Source: Ceriagrion tenellum (taxonomy: Eukaryota; Arthropoda; Insecta; Odonata; Coenagrionidae). From it: a stretch of 64,000 nucleotides of DNA. Under the pieces are notes generated by a model, which was given only the letters and a program-made list of their open reading frames with translations, was not told the DNA's origin and made no database searches. The DNA lies in assembly GCA_963169105.1 (NCBI GenBank), contig OY720643.1:130252041-130316040 (forward strand), given 5' to 3'. Shown piece by piece: positions 22,691-35,092 of the stretch. The number at the start of each line of letters is the position of its first letter. Positions within the stretch are counted from its first letter, which is position 1. A program made the translations under genes and the position numbers.

Positions 22691-23300
22691 AAACTACGTT
22701 GTTATGAATTTTGGGAAAGAGAATAACACGCCCAACTAAACTAACACAATCAGACCGAATGATCAAATGAAGAGTCAGTTAATTACTTAGGTGTGACCCT
22801 TACTCAGGACTTGTCCTAGAGGAAGCACATAAGGGAAATTTTCGGTCAGACAAATCACTTATTGGGTTTCATTAAAAGAATACTTGGAAGATTTGAGTGA
22901 AAGTAAAGATGCGATGTTATTTTAATCTCGTGAGACCTCACTTGGAGTACGCCGCTAGTACATGGGACTCTTAAGAAGTAGATCTAGTTTCAGATATAGA
23001 TCGAATACAGGGGAGTGCTGCAAGATTTGTTGTTGGGATGTGAGAAAATTGTTACAATCAGTGTCCCTGATTTTTTTAGAGAATATGGGTAGGAACCTCT
23101 ATCTGATCGAAGGGAAAATGTTGATTAAATCTATTACGAAAGTTTGATGTAGACTCTTTTTTGCCGGACGTTCATCATTTTTAACTAGAGCCAAACTATC
23201 ACGGTAAGAACGATCACAGGCATGAGGTTAAGGAATGAGACTGCACAGATTTAGAATGCCCTTGTTCTTCACGTAAAATAAGGGACCATAACAGTTGTGA
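22691..23300 (+). pseudogene. CR1-like LINE RT C-terminal relic
   Basis: Plus strand with stops: NYLGVTLTQDL (about 22,779), LLGFIKRILGRFE (about 22,858-22,895), the remnant of the 'F-LVRPHLEYA' block near 22,925-22,950, and a later EPLSDRRKMLIKS segment near 23,095-23,125. These line up in order with residues 290-430 of the intact RT at 47.8-49.1 kb. No catalytic core or clear 3' UTR remains. Confidence 0.68.
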
Positions 23301-23479
23301 TAGATAGGTTTAAGGATGCTTTGACCATGACTAGTTAAAATAGGTTTTTGCACTTGTGTTAAATATCTGAGCATCATTTATAGCAATAACCGCGCATTAA
23401 ATTTCCGTCATGATATAGCTCTTGCAGGATTTAATACCTTTTAGTATATCTGTCGCATTAATTTTAATAATTACAGTTG

Positions 23480-23700
23480 TATCTTAAGTAGTTTACTATA
23501 TGGTAGAATGTTTTTATATGCTGCACTCACCGAGTCTCTGGTCTCTCCGCGCACTCTTATCCTGACTGCTTTCGGCCTGCGCCTGGCGGCCGGCCGGGGT
23601 GAAGTGCTCGTTTCTGATTTGAACTGGCAAGAGTGCTGGATGCCTGGTGTGGAATCACCCCGTGCCACACACCCAAGTGTGTCTCCGTTAAGGTCTTACC
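23480..23700 (-). other. GC-rich island with strong splice donor, possible 5' UTR exon
   Basis: A local GC-rich stretch in AT-rich surroundings. On the minus strand, sequence without any ATG ends gagactcg followed by GTGAGTGC, a near-consensus donor at about 23,534. This would fit a non-coding first exon of a minus-strand gene. Nothing in the surrounding frames identifies the gene. It could equally be an unrecognised repeat fragment. Confidence 0.25.
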
Positions 23701-23800
23701 CTAGCTTATCCTGGTATCCTTTAAATTCGTCGGAAAAATTCTATTTTAGCGTGGTGTTTCACCGATTCTCTCAGTAGACTCCATTTTCTGTTAACTTCAG

Positions 23801-25419
23801 TAGGCGAAAAAAATGGCGCATTTCGTCATTTGCATCAAATGCCTTTTTCTATCAATAGCCAGAATACGAATGCATTAATGAAAAGGGAACCACCTCTGAA
23901 TTATGTATCAAAGATTTTCTCTCTTGAGGTTTCTAGTTTTGTAACGGCAAGACTTAAAGGTAGACGAAGATAAACTTTAGGGTAAACTAGAACCCTCCTC
24001 CAGAAAAGAAGAAGATATCCGTAAAAGAGGAATGCACTTTATGGTGTTTGGTTTACGGAGGCCCTTAACCGGTTGCGATTACATATCTGATCATTCTTTC
24101 CTTGGCTATGATCTTTAAAAAAACTCATCCTGACATTCTATTTTCCGCACTGGTTTCAGAGTACCTCAAAATCTGTTCTTCATTCTCTTTGGGGGTTGGG
24201 TTCTCAATATAGGGACTTAATTATTGCAGTAACCGTTCGAAATTATAAAAAATATAAGCTGAACTAACGAAAAATGGTGAGTGAAGTGATTAGTGACTAC
24301 GTATTATGTGTATTCACACATATTAGATATTTTTAATAAAAAAGGCTAAGTTCAGGCATTACATTTGAAAAAGATTTAAGAGTACGCTTTTGCCGCCTAA
24401 TTTTGAGGTGATAATTGTTTCTTAACGGGACGCCTCTTAAGCATCTTGATCTGTCAGTGTAATAGGGCATTATTGTTCATTCGATCAATAGTCCAGAGGG
24501 AGATATATTATTTTTTAATTTGTTTTCTTGTGGATCATTCAAGACTTAATTAGATTAATTGTTGCAAATTTTGTTGAAATACGTCTAATGGTTTAAGAGA
24601 TTCCTTGATCTGTAAGTATCTTTGTTCTGTAAGCGGCCTTTGATTTTCAGATTTTTTTACTAAACAAATAGATAAAGTCAGTATATTTTAAATGTATGGT
24701 TAATGCAGTCTGGAAGGAGATGAAAGAAACTTATTGAATTAAATTTTTTTGTCTCTTGCATACTACAACGGAAGGTAAAAATGAGAATGAGGAAAACCAT
24801 TGTTTGGGAGCTTAAAGCAACCATTTTATGAGGACGAATCATAATGAAGGATGATCTAGGAATAAGACAATCAGCTGATAGTAATGGTTTAGTAAAAGTA
24901 GTAGTAGGCACTAAAAGAGCATAAGAGTTTCTATAGCTACCTTTCGCAACCAAAGCAGTTTCAAAACGAAACAGTTTGGTGAAACACACTGTTTTGGACA
25001 ACTGCTAGGTAGGCAGACCAGGCGACGGGCGGTGCTGTTAGAAAATGGCTGGTTGTTTTGCATTCTTTGCGATAGGAAATCTTTAATTTTCATGAAGAAT
25101 AAATTTTATTTAAATTCATTTCAGATACATGATAGTTACAATTCTATCATCAGCGGTGGACATATGTTGGCTAAATACGCGGCTGAGGTACGATCACGAA
25201 ACTAACCTGTTGTTTCCAACCTTCTGCTGCTGCAGCGGTTTCGCTCCAACACCACTTCATTCCACCACTAGCTGCTGCAGTTGATCAATGTTTGGATTGA
25301 TTTCTGCTGGTGATGTTATCCATGATTCATTTTTTTATCGGTTTCAACTTTCGTAAGTTGAATTGGCGATTTAATGGCATTAATTTTATTTATAATTTAA
25401 TGACATTTGGTTCTCAGTT
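23801..25419. other. unassigned AT-rich region
   Basis: No recognisable coding or repeat features up to the LINE ORF1. Confidence 0.4.
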
Positions 25420-25776
25420 GTGTTTGTTAATGTTGAATTTTGGAATTTGCTTTTGGGGAACTTCAAATACAAACCTTCAATAAGCCTTCGATTTCTAAGG
25501 CAGATCACTTTTAGTGAGTTTCTAAATGGCCGGCGGGTCAAACGAGACCTTAACTCGCGAGACCTTGGGTTCGACGATATGCTTACCCAACCAATCTATG
25601 TCAATCGGTCACTGACGCAGCAGAACCAAAAACTATATGCCCTTGCTAGAGAGCTTAAAAAAGCTGGAAAATTCAAGTGTCTTTGGATAAGAGGAGGCAG
25701 GATTTATGTCAGAGTATGCGATGGTCGAGATCGGTGCTTGATAACCTGTAAGGAGGACCTTGATAAATTTGTATGA
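25420..25776 (+). pseudogene. LINE ORF1 C-terminal (FP-like nucleic-acid chaperone) fragment
   Basis: The last half reads IYVNRSLTQQNQKLYALARE (from about 25,597) and CLWIRGGRIYVRV, then a Cys-Leu-Ile-Thr segment and DLDKF to a stop at 25,776. This is the conserved C-terminal block of ORF1-type proteins in Jockey/CR1-like LINEs, related to the FP/zinc-finger DNA-binding protein family. It binds element RNA. The frame has no ATG at its left edge and the N-terminal coiled coil is not visible, so it is 5'-truncated or decayed. Its stop TGA overlaps the ATG of ORF2 at 25,773. Confidence 0.72.
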
Positions 25777-28628
25777 CTGCTAATTCAATGAAATTATTTA
25801 ACATATGCCATGTTAATGCGCAGTCTCTACCCCGGCACTTTGACGAATTTAAAGACTACTTCTCCTGCCTCAAATACCATGTCATTGCTGTTTCTGAAAG
25901 CTGGTTGAATGTAAATATCTCTTCTGAGTCCATCAAGTTAAGCAACTGTAAAATAATACGACATGATAGAAGGGGCCGAGTTGGCGGTGGTGTCTTTGTG
26001 TACTTACATGACAGTTTATCGTACAAGATACTGAAGCAATCTGATGGTACCCCTTTTAGGCCTAACTATAAATATTAGAAATTGTGGGCAGTGAAGGGAG
26101 AGCCTTATTTTGTATTATTTACGGGCCTCCAAAAACGGGTTACATGTCAGAATGCTTCGAACCAACGCTCTACAGTCTCCTTTCTTCCTACAAAAGTGTG
26201 ATTTTGTGCGGGGATATTAACATTGACATTTAGAAGAAATCACCAGAAAGTGCCTACCTTAAGGATCTGAGGTTCAGTTGTAACCTGTCAATTATTCCTT
26301 ATAAACCTACCCACAATCTCCAGCACAGCAGCACCCTCTTGGATCTCTTCATTGTCGACGATATCACGAAGGTTGAAGACTACGGAAAGCATCCTGTCTC
26401 CTTCTTATCAGAACACGATTTTATATACATCAAATATCGCTTCCAGCATGAAGTCCATCCTCCAAAGAATGTATACTTTCGTAATTTTAAGACTTTTGAT
26501 CTTGTTAAATTTGAATCTGACTTATTAAATGTTAATCTCGATAAATTTTTCAGGTCTTATGTGGTGGATGAGAAAGTAGAAATCTTGAATTCTGTGGTAA
26601 TGGGGTTGCTTAATACTCATGCCCCTTGTCAAATCATTGAGACAAGACATCAACCGTCCCCTTGGCTTACCTTTGCACTAAAAAACTTAATGTCGCGTAG
26701 AGACCGCCTTCGACGGAATTATCGACGTACCCTCCTACCTCACCTGCATAAAGAATACAAAGAGATTAGAAATCAGGTGCAGCAGCTTATCCGAACTGCA
26801 AAACAGAAGTATTACAATGAATGCTTCTCGGATAAATGGAACGTTAAATCTACCTGGCAGGAGTTAAGGCGTATTGGAAAAGTATTGGAAAACCTTGGAG
26901 ACCATTACCTAATACAACATTCTCCCCGAACGACTTAAACGGTTACTTTCTCACTCCTGTTTTCAAGGAAGATAACCAGAATGAAAGACTCGACGACTCT
27001 ACTTTAACTGCTGATAGCCTTAAGTTTTACGATTCTTCACTAATTTTCCCATTTGACAGCGAAAGGCTGTACTTACCGCATTACACTCCCGAAATCTCTT
27101 GCGCTCGGTTAAATCATTGAAATCGAACTCCACAGGTGTAGATGGAATCAATGCGAAAATAATTAAACTCATACTTCCCGCAGTAATGCCTCTAATCCTA
27201 GATGTTTATAATTGTTCCATAAATTACTCTACATTTCCAACTCTCTGGAAATCTGCAATAATCCGTCCCATCAATAAAATTCCAGCGCCTAAAGATATGT
27301 CTGATTTTAGGCCCATTGCTGTGTTGTGTGTTCTCTCAAAACCTTTTGAGCGTTATGTGTAAAACTCTGCTGTAGATCATCTATCTCGGCTAAACTTTTT
27401 TGACAAATATCAATCGGGCTTTCGTAAAAAGCACTGCACTCAGTCTGCACTAATTCAAATAACAGATGATATTCGTCGATCAATAGACGAAATAAAAATC
27501 ACAAATCTAGTTCAATTTGATCTCAGCAAAACCTTCGATTCCGTAGATCATGATATTCTATTACGACGCATGGTTCAGCTTCAGTTATCTCCCTCTGTTC
27601 TGTTCTGGTTTCATTTCTACCTCTCCAATCGGCAACAGGCTGTGAAATACGGTGAATGTAAAGAATCAAGTTTTCTACCTTTTCCCGGGGGAGTCCCGCA
27701 AGGCTCAATTCTCGGACCCCTATTGTTCACTACATATATCAAAGACCTCACCAGCACCATATCTCATTGCAAATACCATCTTTATGCAGACGACTTGCAG
27801 ATTTATCTCGAATCTCACCTAAAGGAATTAGAAAATGCAGTTCAATTGATCAATAAAGATATCCAATCTATCTGTAAATGGTTAGCTGTTAATCGGCTGA
27901 AGTTGAATCCTGACGAGACTAAGTCAATAATATTTGGTAGTCCTTCCTATCTGAACTTCATCTCAATGAGTGGCCTTCCTAAAATAAGAGTACAGAATAT
28001 CCTTATAGATTACTCGACTTCAGTGAAAAGTCTCGGGGTTCTTTTAAATAACACCTTGAGCTAGCGGGAGCATGTTAAAGCTGTATCTAACAATGTGTAT
28101 AAGACTATGTACTAATGGAAGCACTTCAGGCATCTGCTCCCAGTTTCACTTCGCCAGAAGCTGTTTCAAACTCTGGTATTCCCATATTTTGACTATTGTT
28201 CAATCATTTTCTCAGATGTTAACTCAGAACTGTGCATTAAGCTGCAGCGTCTTCAAAACTCCTGTCTGCGTTTTGTTTTCAACATCCGCTATGATGAACA
28301 CGTCACGCCTTATTATGAAAAAATAAAATGGCTGAAATTGGATAAACACCGACAACTGCAAAAGGCTTTATGCGTATTTAAGGTCCTGAAATCCAAAAAC
28401 CCCACATATTTGAATGAAACTTTTATATGTAACGCAGATACAGGAAAAAGATCAACTCGTGTCACTGAGTTATTCTTAGTCCCTAAATTCCATACCTTAT
28501 TATTTGAGCACTCTATCCTAATTTCCTCCTGCAAGTTATGGAATTGTTTACTCGTTAATGTTAGAACCTCTTTCACAATTTCGATGTTCAAGAGAAACAT
28601 GACTGATTACCTATGTAAAATTGCTTAG
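25773..28628 (+). pseudogene. LINE ORF2: endonuclease, reverse transcriptase and C-terminal region
   Basis: Starts ATG 25,773. The endonuclease reads ICHVNAQSLPRH, VIAVSESWLN (catalytic Glu) and HDRRGRVGGGVFVYL, then, after a shift near 26,070, ILCGDININ with a stop just after, and an SEHDF block near 26,412. A linker with SPWLTFALK and WNVKSTWQELR follows. RT blocks: STGVDGINAKI (27,131), DFRPIAVLCVLSKPFE, FRKKHCTQSALI, FDLSKTFDSVDHDILL, GGVPQGSILGPLLF (about 27,689) and YADDLQIY near 27,785 with both Asp. SLGVLLNNTL ends the core near 28,062. A final frame at 28,338-28,628 is the C-terminus. Only a few stops and shifts interrupt it, so it is a fairly young dead copy. Confidence 0.85.
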
Positions 28629-28645
28629 TTTTTTTGTAATATGTT

Positions 28646-28676
28646 GGTCACACATAGTTGACTGCTATGTGTGACC
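28646..28676. repeat. perfect 12-bp inverted repeat (hairpin) in LINE 3' UTR
   Basis: ggtcacacatag and ctatgtgtgacc pair perfectly around a 7-base loop, just after the ORF2 stop. Confidence 0.9.
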
Positions 28677-29150
28677 GATGTTATGTGCTTCCTCAATTGT
28701 GTATGGTAATGTTGAATGAGATCCATCGTGCACCACAGTATCTATCATCCTACTTTAACGGCTTAGTCACCAACTCAATCCATTTATTGTTATCTTCAAT
28801 CCCTGAATATCTGCACTGATTTTCCCTGTTGTGTATCATATTAATTATTACCTATTGCTTTTTATTTGTTTTATATGTGTCGCTCCATAACGCATTTAGT
28901 ATTGCTGCGTGACCATATGGCTATGTGTGACCGATGTTATGTGTTTCCTCAATTGTGTCTAGTAATGTAGAATGAAATTCATCATGCACCACTGTATTCA
29001 CCATCCTATTTTAACGGCTTTGTCACCATCTCGACCCATTAATTGTGATCTTAAATCCCTGAACATTTGCGCTGATTCTTATTGTTGTGTATCATATTAT
29101 TATTACCTACCGATTTTTTATTTGTTTTATATGTGTCGCTCCATATTGAA
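28664..29150 (+). repeat. 256-bp tandem duplication in LINE 3' UTR
   Basis: Units start at 28,664 and 28,920, both with gctatgtgtgaccgatg. They share nearly all of their length, including a Jockey-style cgctccata block, with scattered substitutions. The right half of the upstream hairpin is repeated with the unit. Confidence 0.88.
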
Positions 29151-29295
29151 TTTATTAATGCTGTTTGTCTTGCTACCAATTCATTTTTAACTATTTTTGT
29201 TCATTTTTTGCTATGGCATGTAATTACTTTTTTTCTATGTTCCAGGGGACTAATAGTCCCAGAACAATAAAGACCATTTTCAATTTCAATTTTCA

Positions 29296-29899
29296 AATAT
29301 TAATGCACATCATAATCACGAGTGTCTAATTTTCTAACCGAAAAAGGTTAAATGAATTCCTTCTCGATGGATGAGAACCTTTGGAAGATCACAGTCCACA
29401 GAGTGTTTATCGTCCAGATTAGTCAGTCACACGTGGGAATTTCCGGAATCATTATACCGTTGAATGCTTCTTGAACAGTTCACAAGTCCTAGTGGAAAAT
29501 AATCTCTCCTTACAAGCAAGTCATAATACAGTATCGGAAAAAAACTTTATCAACTGCATTCTCTTTATCACCTAAATTTAATCATTTATTTATCTGCCTG
29601 TTTACTCGTATAGTCTTAATGTACGCGATGGATGGACAAATGCGTCGGATGCACCATTCATACCTCACCTCATATCGAGTTCTTCATCTGTGGACTTTGT
29701 ATGCGTTGATAATCCTCATGCTTGTTATCAGTGAAGTTGCCAGCTTCCTCTCAAATATCTTGCAAGGACGAGAGACTGTAATCGGAACGAGATGACCCTT
29801 TCAGTTTCCTTTAAGAGTGGTTGAAGCTCAGACCTGGAAGTTTCGGTAAAATTCAAGGATTCGTCTGCAGATTGGAAGAAGTCATTAGTTGCTCTCCTC
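29296..29899. other. unassigned region
   Basis: No recognised feature between the LINE tail and the next LINE fragment. Confidence 0.4.
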
Positions 29900-30230
29900 C
29901 TGTAGTCATATCCTATTTGATGTTGTAGTTGATAAATTTTAATCAGTGACCTAGTGGCGGAGATTCGGAGGAGGCTGAAAACATGGATGGAGATCATTTT
30001 GAAAGGAAAGAGGGAATGATAAAGGAGGTCATAGTGGGGTAAGAACACTGCGGGGAAGAGGAAGGAAGAGGATAGGAATTCTCGACGAGTCAAGAAGAGG
30101 GAGACAGTATGAGGAATGGAATTGCGGAATCTTATTGCGGAATCTTATTGCGGGTCTTCTATTGGATGGAAAGCGGGACGAGGTGCCAGAAATTGGAGGG
30201 CTAGGACAAGAACTGTCCAAAAACCTACCA
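29900..30230 (+). pseudogene. LINE C-terminal fragment of the 'GRGRKR' type (weak)
   Basis: Plus strand, about 29,955-30,140: RRLKTWMEIILKGKRE, then RTLRGRGRKRIGILDE and YEEWN. This resembles the C-terminal tail of the LINE type in which GRGR-R stretches precede a short ending. It also holds a 14-bp tandem, gcggaatcttattg, at 30,123-30,152. No RT core is present. Assignment is tentative. Confidence 0.4.
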
Positions 30231-33055
30231 ATCAGCTGGTAGAATACACAAATGAAAGGATATTCAATCTTTCTCTGTAAATGAAATCGACTTGAGATCC
30301 TAACATTCCCATGAATCGTAACTAATGCCATAGAAGATTGGGGTAAACTTTTTTTAACGATGGACCAGGTGTATGCACTTTCCTGGGTGCATGATTTATG
30401 ACGGAAATCGGTTTGCGTTTGTTTTAGTAATGGCATTCTCCAGACCGCAGCGCTGTATAATGATCCATCCTTCCATTTATTTCCTCTATTCGTACGGGAG
30501 GCGATAAACTTATGCTATGCGTTAGTTTATGCAATGTGAATGTTTATGCTATGCTACTTGAGGGCATATGACATATCCGATTGTACATCCTCATGATACC
30601 AACAATATACTGCTGGTTTATTGCATTTTGCACTCTCTGAATTTTATATACAATGAAGTATCGCTAAAATATTAGGTAGCAAGTGTGTGTTGTCGGTAAA
30701 ACTCGAAGAAAAGCTCGAGTATTTCTTCTTTTGAACTACAGATTGATTGATAATTTATGGAAACGATATTGAAGCATTAATATATAAATTTTGAGAAACC
30801 TGAGTTTGGGATCCCATTAATCGTAACAGACAGTCATGAAAAACATAATCGAATCTCGTGTTGCTCTGTTCCTAACTATCACAAGTAATGGCATTAGTAA
30901 TTAGTGCATGGAATAATGCCTCCATTTGTTATGAAGGCAACTTTACTTATGGAAGATAATTTCCGTCGAAGTCTTTGGGGTAGCAATATCTATATGTAAC
31001 TACCTACTTTCCGGGCATCCCTCTGCATTCGTCTCACTCTCAAATTTACCCATAGAATTTTTTTGACGGAAGTAAGCAATGAGCACTGCACAAAATGGCG
31101 ACTGCATTGTCAATTGCTAACGTGCTTAATGCGAAGGGAGGGAGCGATGTTCTTATCGGATCATTCCCGAATCGTTCTCGCAGAAATGTCCCGCGCTCAT
31201 GACTTTTGTCTCGTTCAGGAATCAATAATGATGTTTTTCATCTTGAGCGAGAGGACCCGTCATTTAAATACGTCATTCGTAAAAACTAATGCTGTCACTA
31301 AAGCTGAATTATTGAGATGATTATCTCTTTTTATCTCGTGGTTCAGAAAATTGCCTCTACTGTACCTTGGCGGAAAAAATCTCTTGTAGATATTCCAGAA
31401 ATATAAGCGCTACACAAAAAGTTTTTGCATTACTTAATGTGTGGCCTTTACAATTTAAGGAAATATTAAGTGCTTAGCAGAAATTAATAAGTACAGTTAA
31501 CGGTCCTCGAAAAGGAGCTAGTTGATGCAAAAACGTGAATAAACTTGGTAGAAAGCAATGGAGTATAAAAATTCCTCCTATCCAAGCTCAGTTGAAGCAT
31601 GCGCATGTAGTGCAGAGGCCGATACAGTTCAAAGTGAGATCCCGGCTTCTCAGACATTAAAAATACGATGAAATGCGTTATGTGTATATATTTTGCATTT
31701 CATTTTTTTCATATATTTCTTTGTAATTTTATTCATTGCTATCGGTCAATGTTGTGCAAGCGTTAAGGTGTTGTGCTCATATTCTCAAGGGTATATTTAA
31801 GTACATATACTTAAAATAGGATGGATGTCCTCACGAAATCGAAAACTTTTCTTTCGCCTGGAAAACTTGAGAAAGTCATGGCATTTCATAATTTTCGGTC
31901 TGTAGCAACTTAGCTTATTCCTTCGAGGATATCGACATATTTCATCATTTCAGGGTGACGGCAGGATATTTCTAGCTCAGCGAGAGGAAGTCAGGGTAAC
32001 GTATAAAGTGTTACCTCTCAAGTGGCCAGGTTTCTTGATATAGTTTTTACACTATGGATTTCCCATTTTATAGATCATCATCGTTCAATGAGATTGGTTT
32101 GAATGATGCACGACTTCACCTTCTAGGAAAGTGATGTGGTGGTATTGTCTTCCATATTGTAGTACCCCGGCCGATGTGAACGGTGTCACTGGGTCTGTCC
32201 GGGTAGCTTGTTACCACAGCGAGGAAGTGTTGTATCGTCACCTGGCAATCCAAGGGACAGGAGTCGAGAATGCCCGCCGAAGCCCTTAGAAGCGAAAGTT
32301 GTTAAGTCAAGGGTTAGAAAACGTGACTGCAAATTCTGCGCCTGACTGCTTCAATTATTCTATGGCTGATTCTCGAGATGTTTCTTTCTGACGTTTAGCG
32401 GTACAACGCTTTTACCGAAGTAAATAATTGCCGTATGGAGAGCAGTGGCTACGTTCTAAGTTGTTCATACTGGTGTGATGGGTACGCTCGAGCCGGCTGC
32501 TTTGTGTGAATTGTGTCTGGGCTGTGGAAGGTGAACATGGATCGAAAGCTTTTGCAAGCGTTACAGCGCGACTTGTTGTACTTTTGTATGATTGAGCGGG
32601 CAACGTCTCTCATCCTCCAAACAAGTGGAGCAGAGAAGGTTGGATAGGTTCGGTTAGTGTCTGAAGAATCCTGTGGGGCATTTGGATTTGAGATTTGCGA
32701 TCGATCTATTACTTTTTAGAGTTAGGAATAAGTTTTTAAGAATGACCTCGAATTTTAGAACACTAAGTAAATGTGCCGTAGAGGTTGAGGGCTTCTGGAG
32801 AAGTGTCTCTGATGTGTTGGGTGGAATACAAGAGGAGGCAATGTGCATATTTTTATTGTGGCTCGGGATATTTTCTATTGATCGATGATTTTAGTAAAAT
32901 AACTAGGTATCCATTATGTTTTCCGTAAAAATTCCAAATGCGGTGGCCAGGGACTGGTGGCCTATGCGGAATATTTGCTTAGTGTGTTTGGGATGACAGT
33001 TATTGTATTGTCTAAAGTTGTTTTTGGTAGGGTTTTTGTGGACTGAAGTCTTGAA
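30231..33055. other. unassigned region
   Basis: No clear protein family, RNA gene or repeat pair. Reading frames at 31,063-31,320 and 32,673-32,888 show no familiar motif. The part near 32,640-33,055 may be continuous with the PLE fragment at 36.9-37.2 kb, on the other side of the inserted LINE, but I could not confirm matching motifs. Confidence 0.35.
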
Positions 33056-34589
33056 GGTATTGTTGTACTTGATAGATATAACTACATACCAATCACTCCG
33101 TTCCTTTCCGGGGCACTATGTTTCACTCATAAATGCATATTTGTACACTTAACTCTGCTTCAATAATTTCCTCCATACTGACCTCTCCTTGCTAACTTCT
33201 TTTGCTTCATTTACATCCATACACTGCTTCATACACACTCTCCTGTTTTTAAGACTCCTAATATTCCTCCTCCTATGACTTTCCTCAACCAAATTCAACC
33301 CCAACATTTCGGCCTACCTCTACCTCTCGCACCATTCATTTCACTCTTATATTTCTGTTTCGATATTCGACTCTTTCGATATTCGACTCTCCATTCTCTC
33401 AACATGGCCAATCCAACGAAGCACACTCCCTTCATATATGTCCATTACTGGAGCATCTAACCCACATTCATTTAATACCCAGTCATTCCTGACCCTATCC
33501 ATCCTACTTTTGCCGCAAACACTCATCAGATAACTCGTACCCACGGCGTTCAGTGACTCTTATGCCTATCCTGACATACCCATATGCTCCACATGCTACC
33601 TACCACTTTCCTTCCAGCTTTCTCACGTCTCTTTATCTCCTCATCTATCCGTCCATCTCTTGCAAACATCTTACCTAAGTACACAAAATCATCCACTCGT
33701 TCAATTACTTCACCATTCGCCCTCATCATACAGTTATTCTCCTCATCTTCTTATCAAAAACTACTACTTTTGTCTTGCACGCATTTACCATCAATTCCAT
33801 TCTCTCTGTTGATTCAGAAAACTTATCTAGGAGCTTCTTTAATCCCTCTTGCCTCTCTGGGATCAAAACAGCATCATCCGAATATAGTAGAACGCCCACG
33901 TTTACATTTCCAATCAGAACACCGTCGTTTTCAGTACATGCATCTCTAACACATTTTTCCATAAATACATTAAACAGCCATGGAGACATTACGCATCCTA
34001 GCTTTACGCCCTGTTTTATTTCAAATTAATCACCCAGAACCCCGTTAACTCTCACACTTGTATTACTATTATCATACATCGCCATCATAACATTCAATAA
34101 CTGCCCTTTCACTCCATAGTCCTTCAAAACCTTCCACAACTTCTTTCTATTCACCCTATCATATGCCTTCTATAAATCAACGATGCACACTTTCTTTCGG
34201 ACGCCCATACATTTTTCTATCACTACTTCCTCTCCAAGGCATAAACCCACACTGCACACCCCATATTCTGTCGGAAGTAATATTCCTCACTCTTTAGATT
34301 AATATTTAACTGAACACTTTTCCCGGGATACTCAATAAACTAATGACCCGATAATTATTATATTCGGTCTTTCCTCCCTTCCCTGTGGACAATGGAACGA
34401 TGATTACATTCTTCCAATCCACTGGAACAACATAAGCCTGTAAGCATAAATTATATAGTTCTCAGAGACGACAAATGTGAATTTCACCACACTTCAACAT
34501 CTCACTGGATATCCCATCTACGCCCGCAGCCTTCCCATTTTTCAATACTCTCAATGCCGTTATGACCTCATTCTCACTGATCTCCTTTT

Positions 34590-34597
34590 CCATCACC
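34590..34597. repeat. 8-bp target duplication (left) of hAT MITE
   Basis: ccatcacc, repeated at 35,093-35,100. Confidence 0.9.
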
Positions 34598-35092
34598 TAG
34601 TGCTGTGCGAATCAGGGATTTTCATTTCGAATCGAATCGATTCGAATCTCCGAAAAATTTTTTGAATCGAATCGAAACGAATTTTTTTAAAAATTTTGGT
34701 AACGAATCGAATCAGCCTAAAAACATTTGCGTGCGAATCGAATTTGAATCTAAATAAAATGCAAAAGCTAATGCAAAGTTTAAGTAATAAAGATGATCGC
34801 AATATTTCATGGCCTTACATTAGCTTTTACATCTATAGTGGCACAAAGAATAGCACATGTGGTCATTTAAATTTTCGTTTTGCATAAGGAAAACATCGTC
34901 TAAACGGACGGTGCACATTTTTTGAAATAAGCGCCATGCTTGAATGCATGCAACGATTCGAAGACGAATTTATCAGATTCGAATATTTCGAATCATTCCT
35001 TTTTGAAGCATCCCGATTCGCAGGCGTATCAAATCGAATTAAGCCTGATTCGTGTCGAATCGAATCGATTTCGAAGCATTCGCACTGCTCTA
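34598..35092. mobile_element. 495-bp hAT-type MITE
   Basis: The ends tagtgctgtgcgaat and the reverse complement tagagcagtgcgaat are imperfect terminal inverted repeats of about 15 bp. The flanks carry the 8-bp duplication ccatcacc on both sides, which is the hAT signature. The subterminal regions are packed with gaatcgaatcgattcgaa-type palindromic motifs on both sides, probably transposase-binding sites. It carries no coding sequence. It interrupts the LINE at a point that the 61.5-kb copy shows uninterrupted. Confidence 0.92.

Larger units (their letters stand above)
25420..29295 (+). mobile_element. two-ORF LINE, nearly full length but decayed
   Basis: Contains an ORF1 C-terminal domain, an endonuclease, an RT with intact catalytic motif, a C-terminal region and a 3' UTR of about 650 bp. 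The UTR holds a 256-bp tandem duplication and ends with an AATAAA signal near 29,268 and a ttttcaatttcaa tail at about 29,277-29,295. ORF1 and ORF2 overlap by 4 bp. The 5' end is not defined. Confidence 0.85.
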
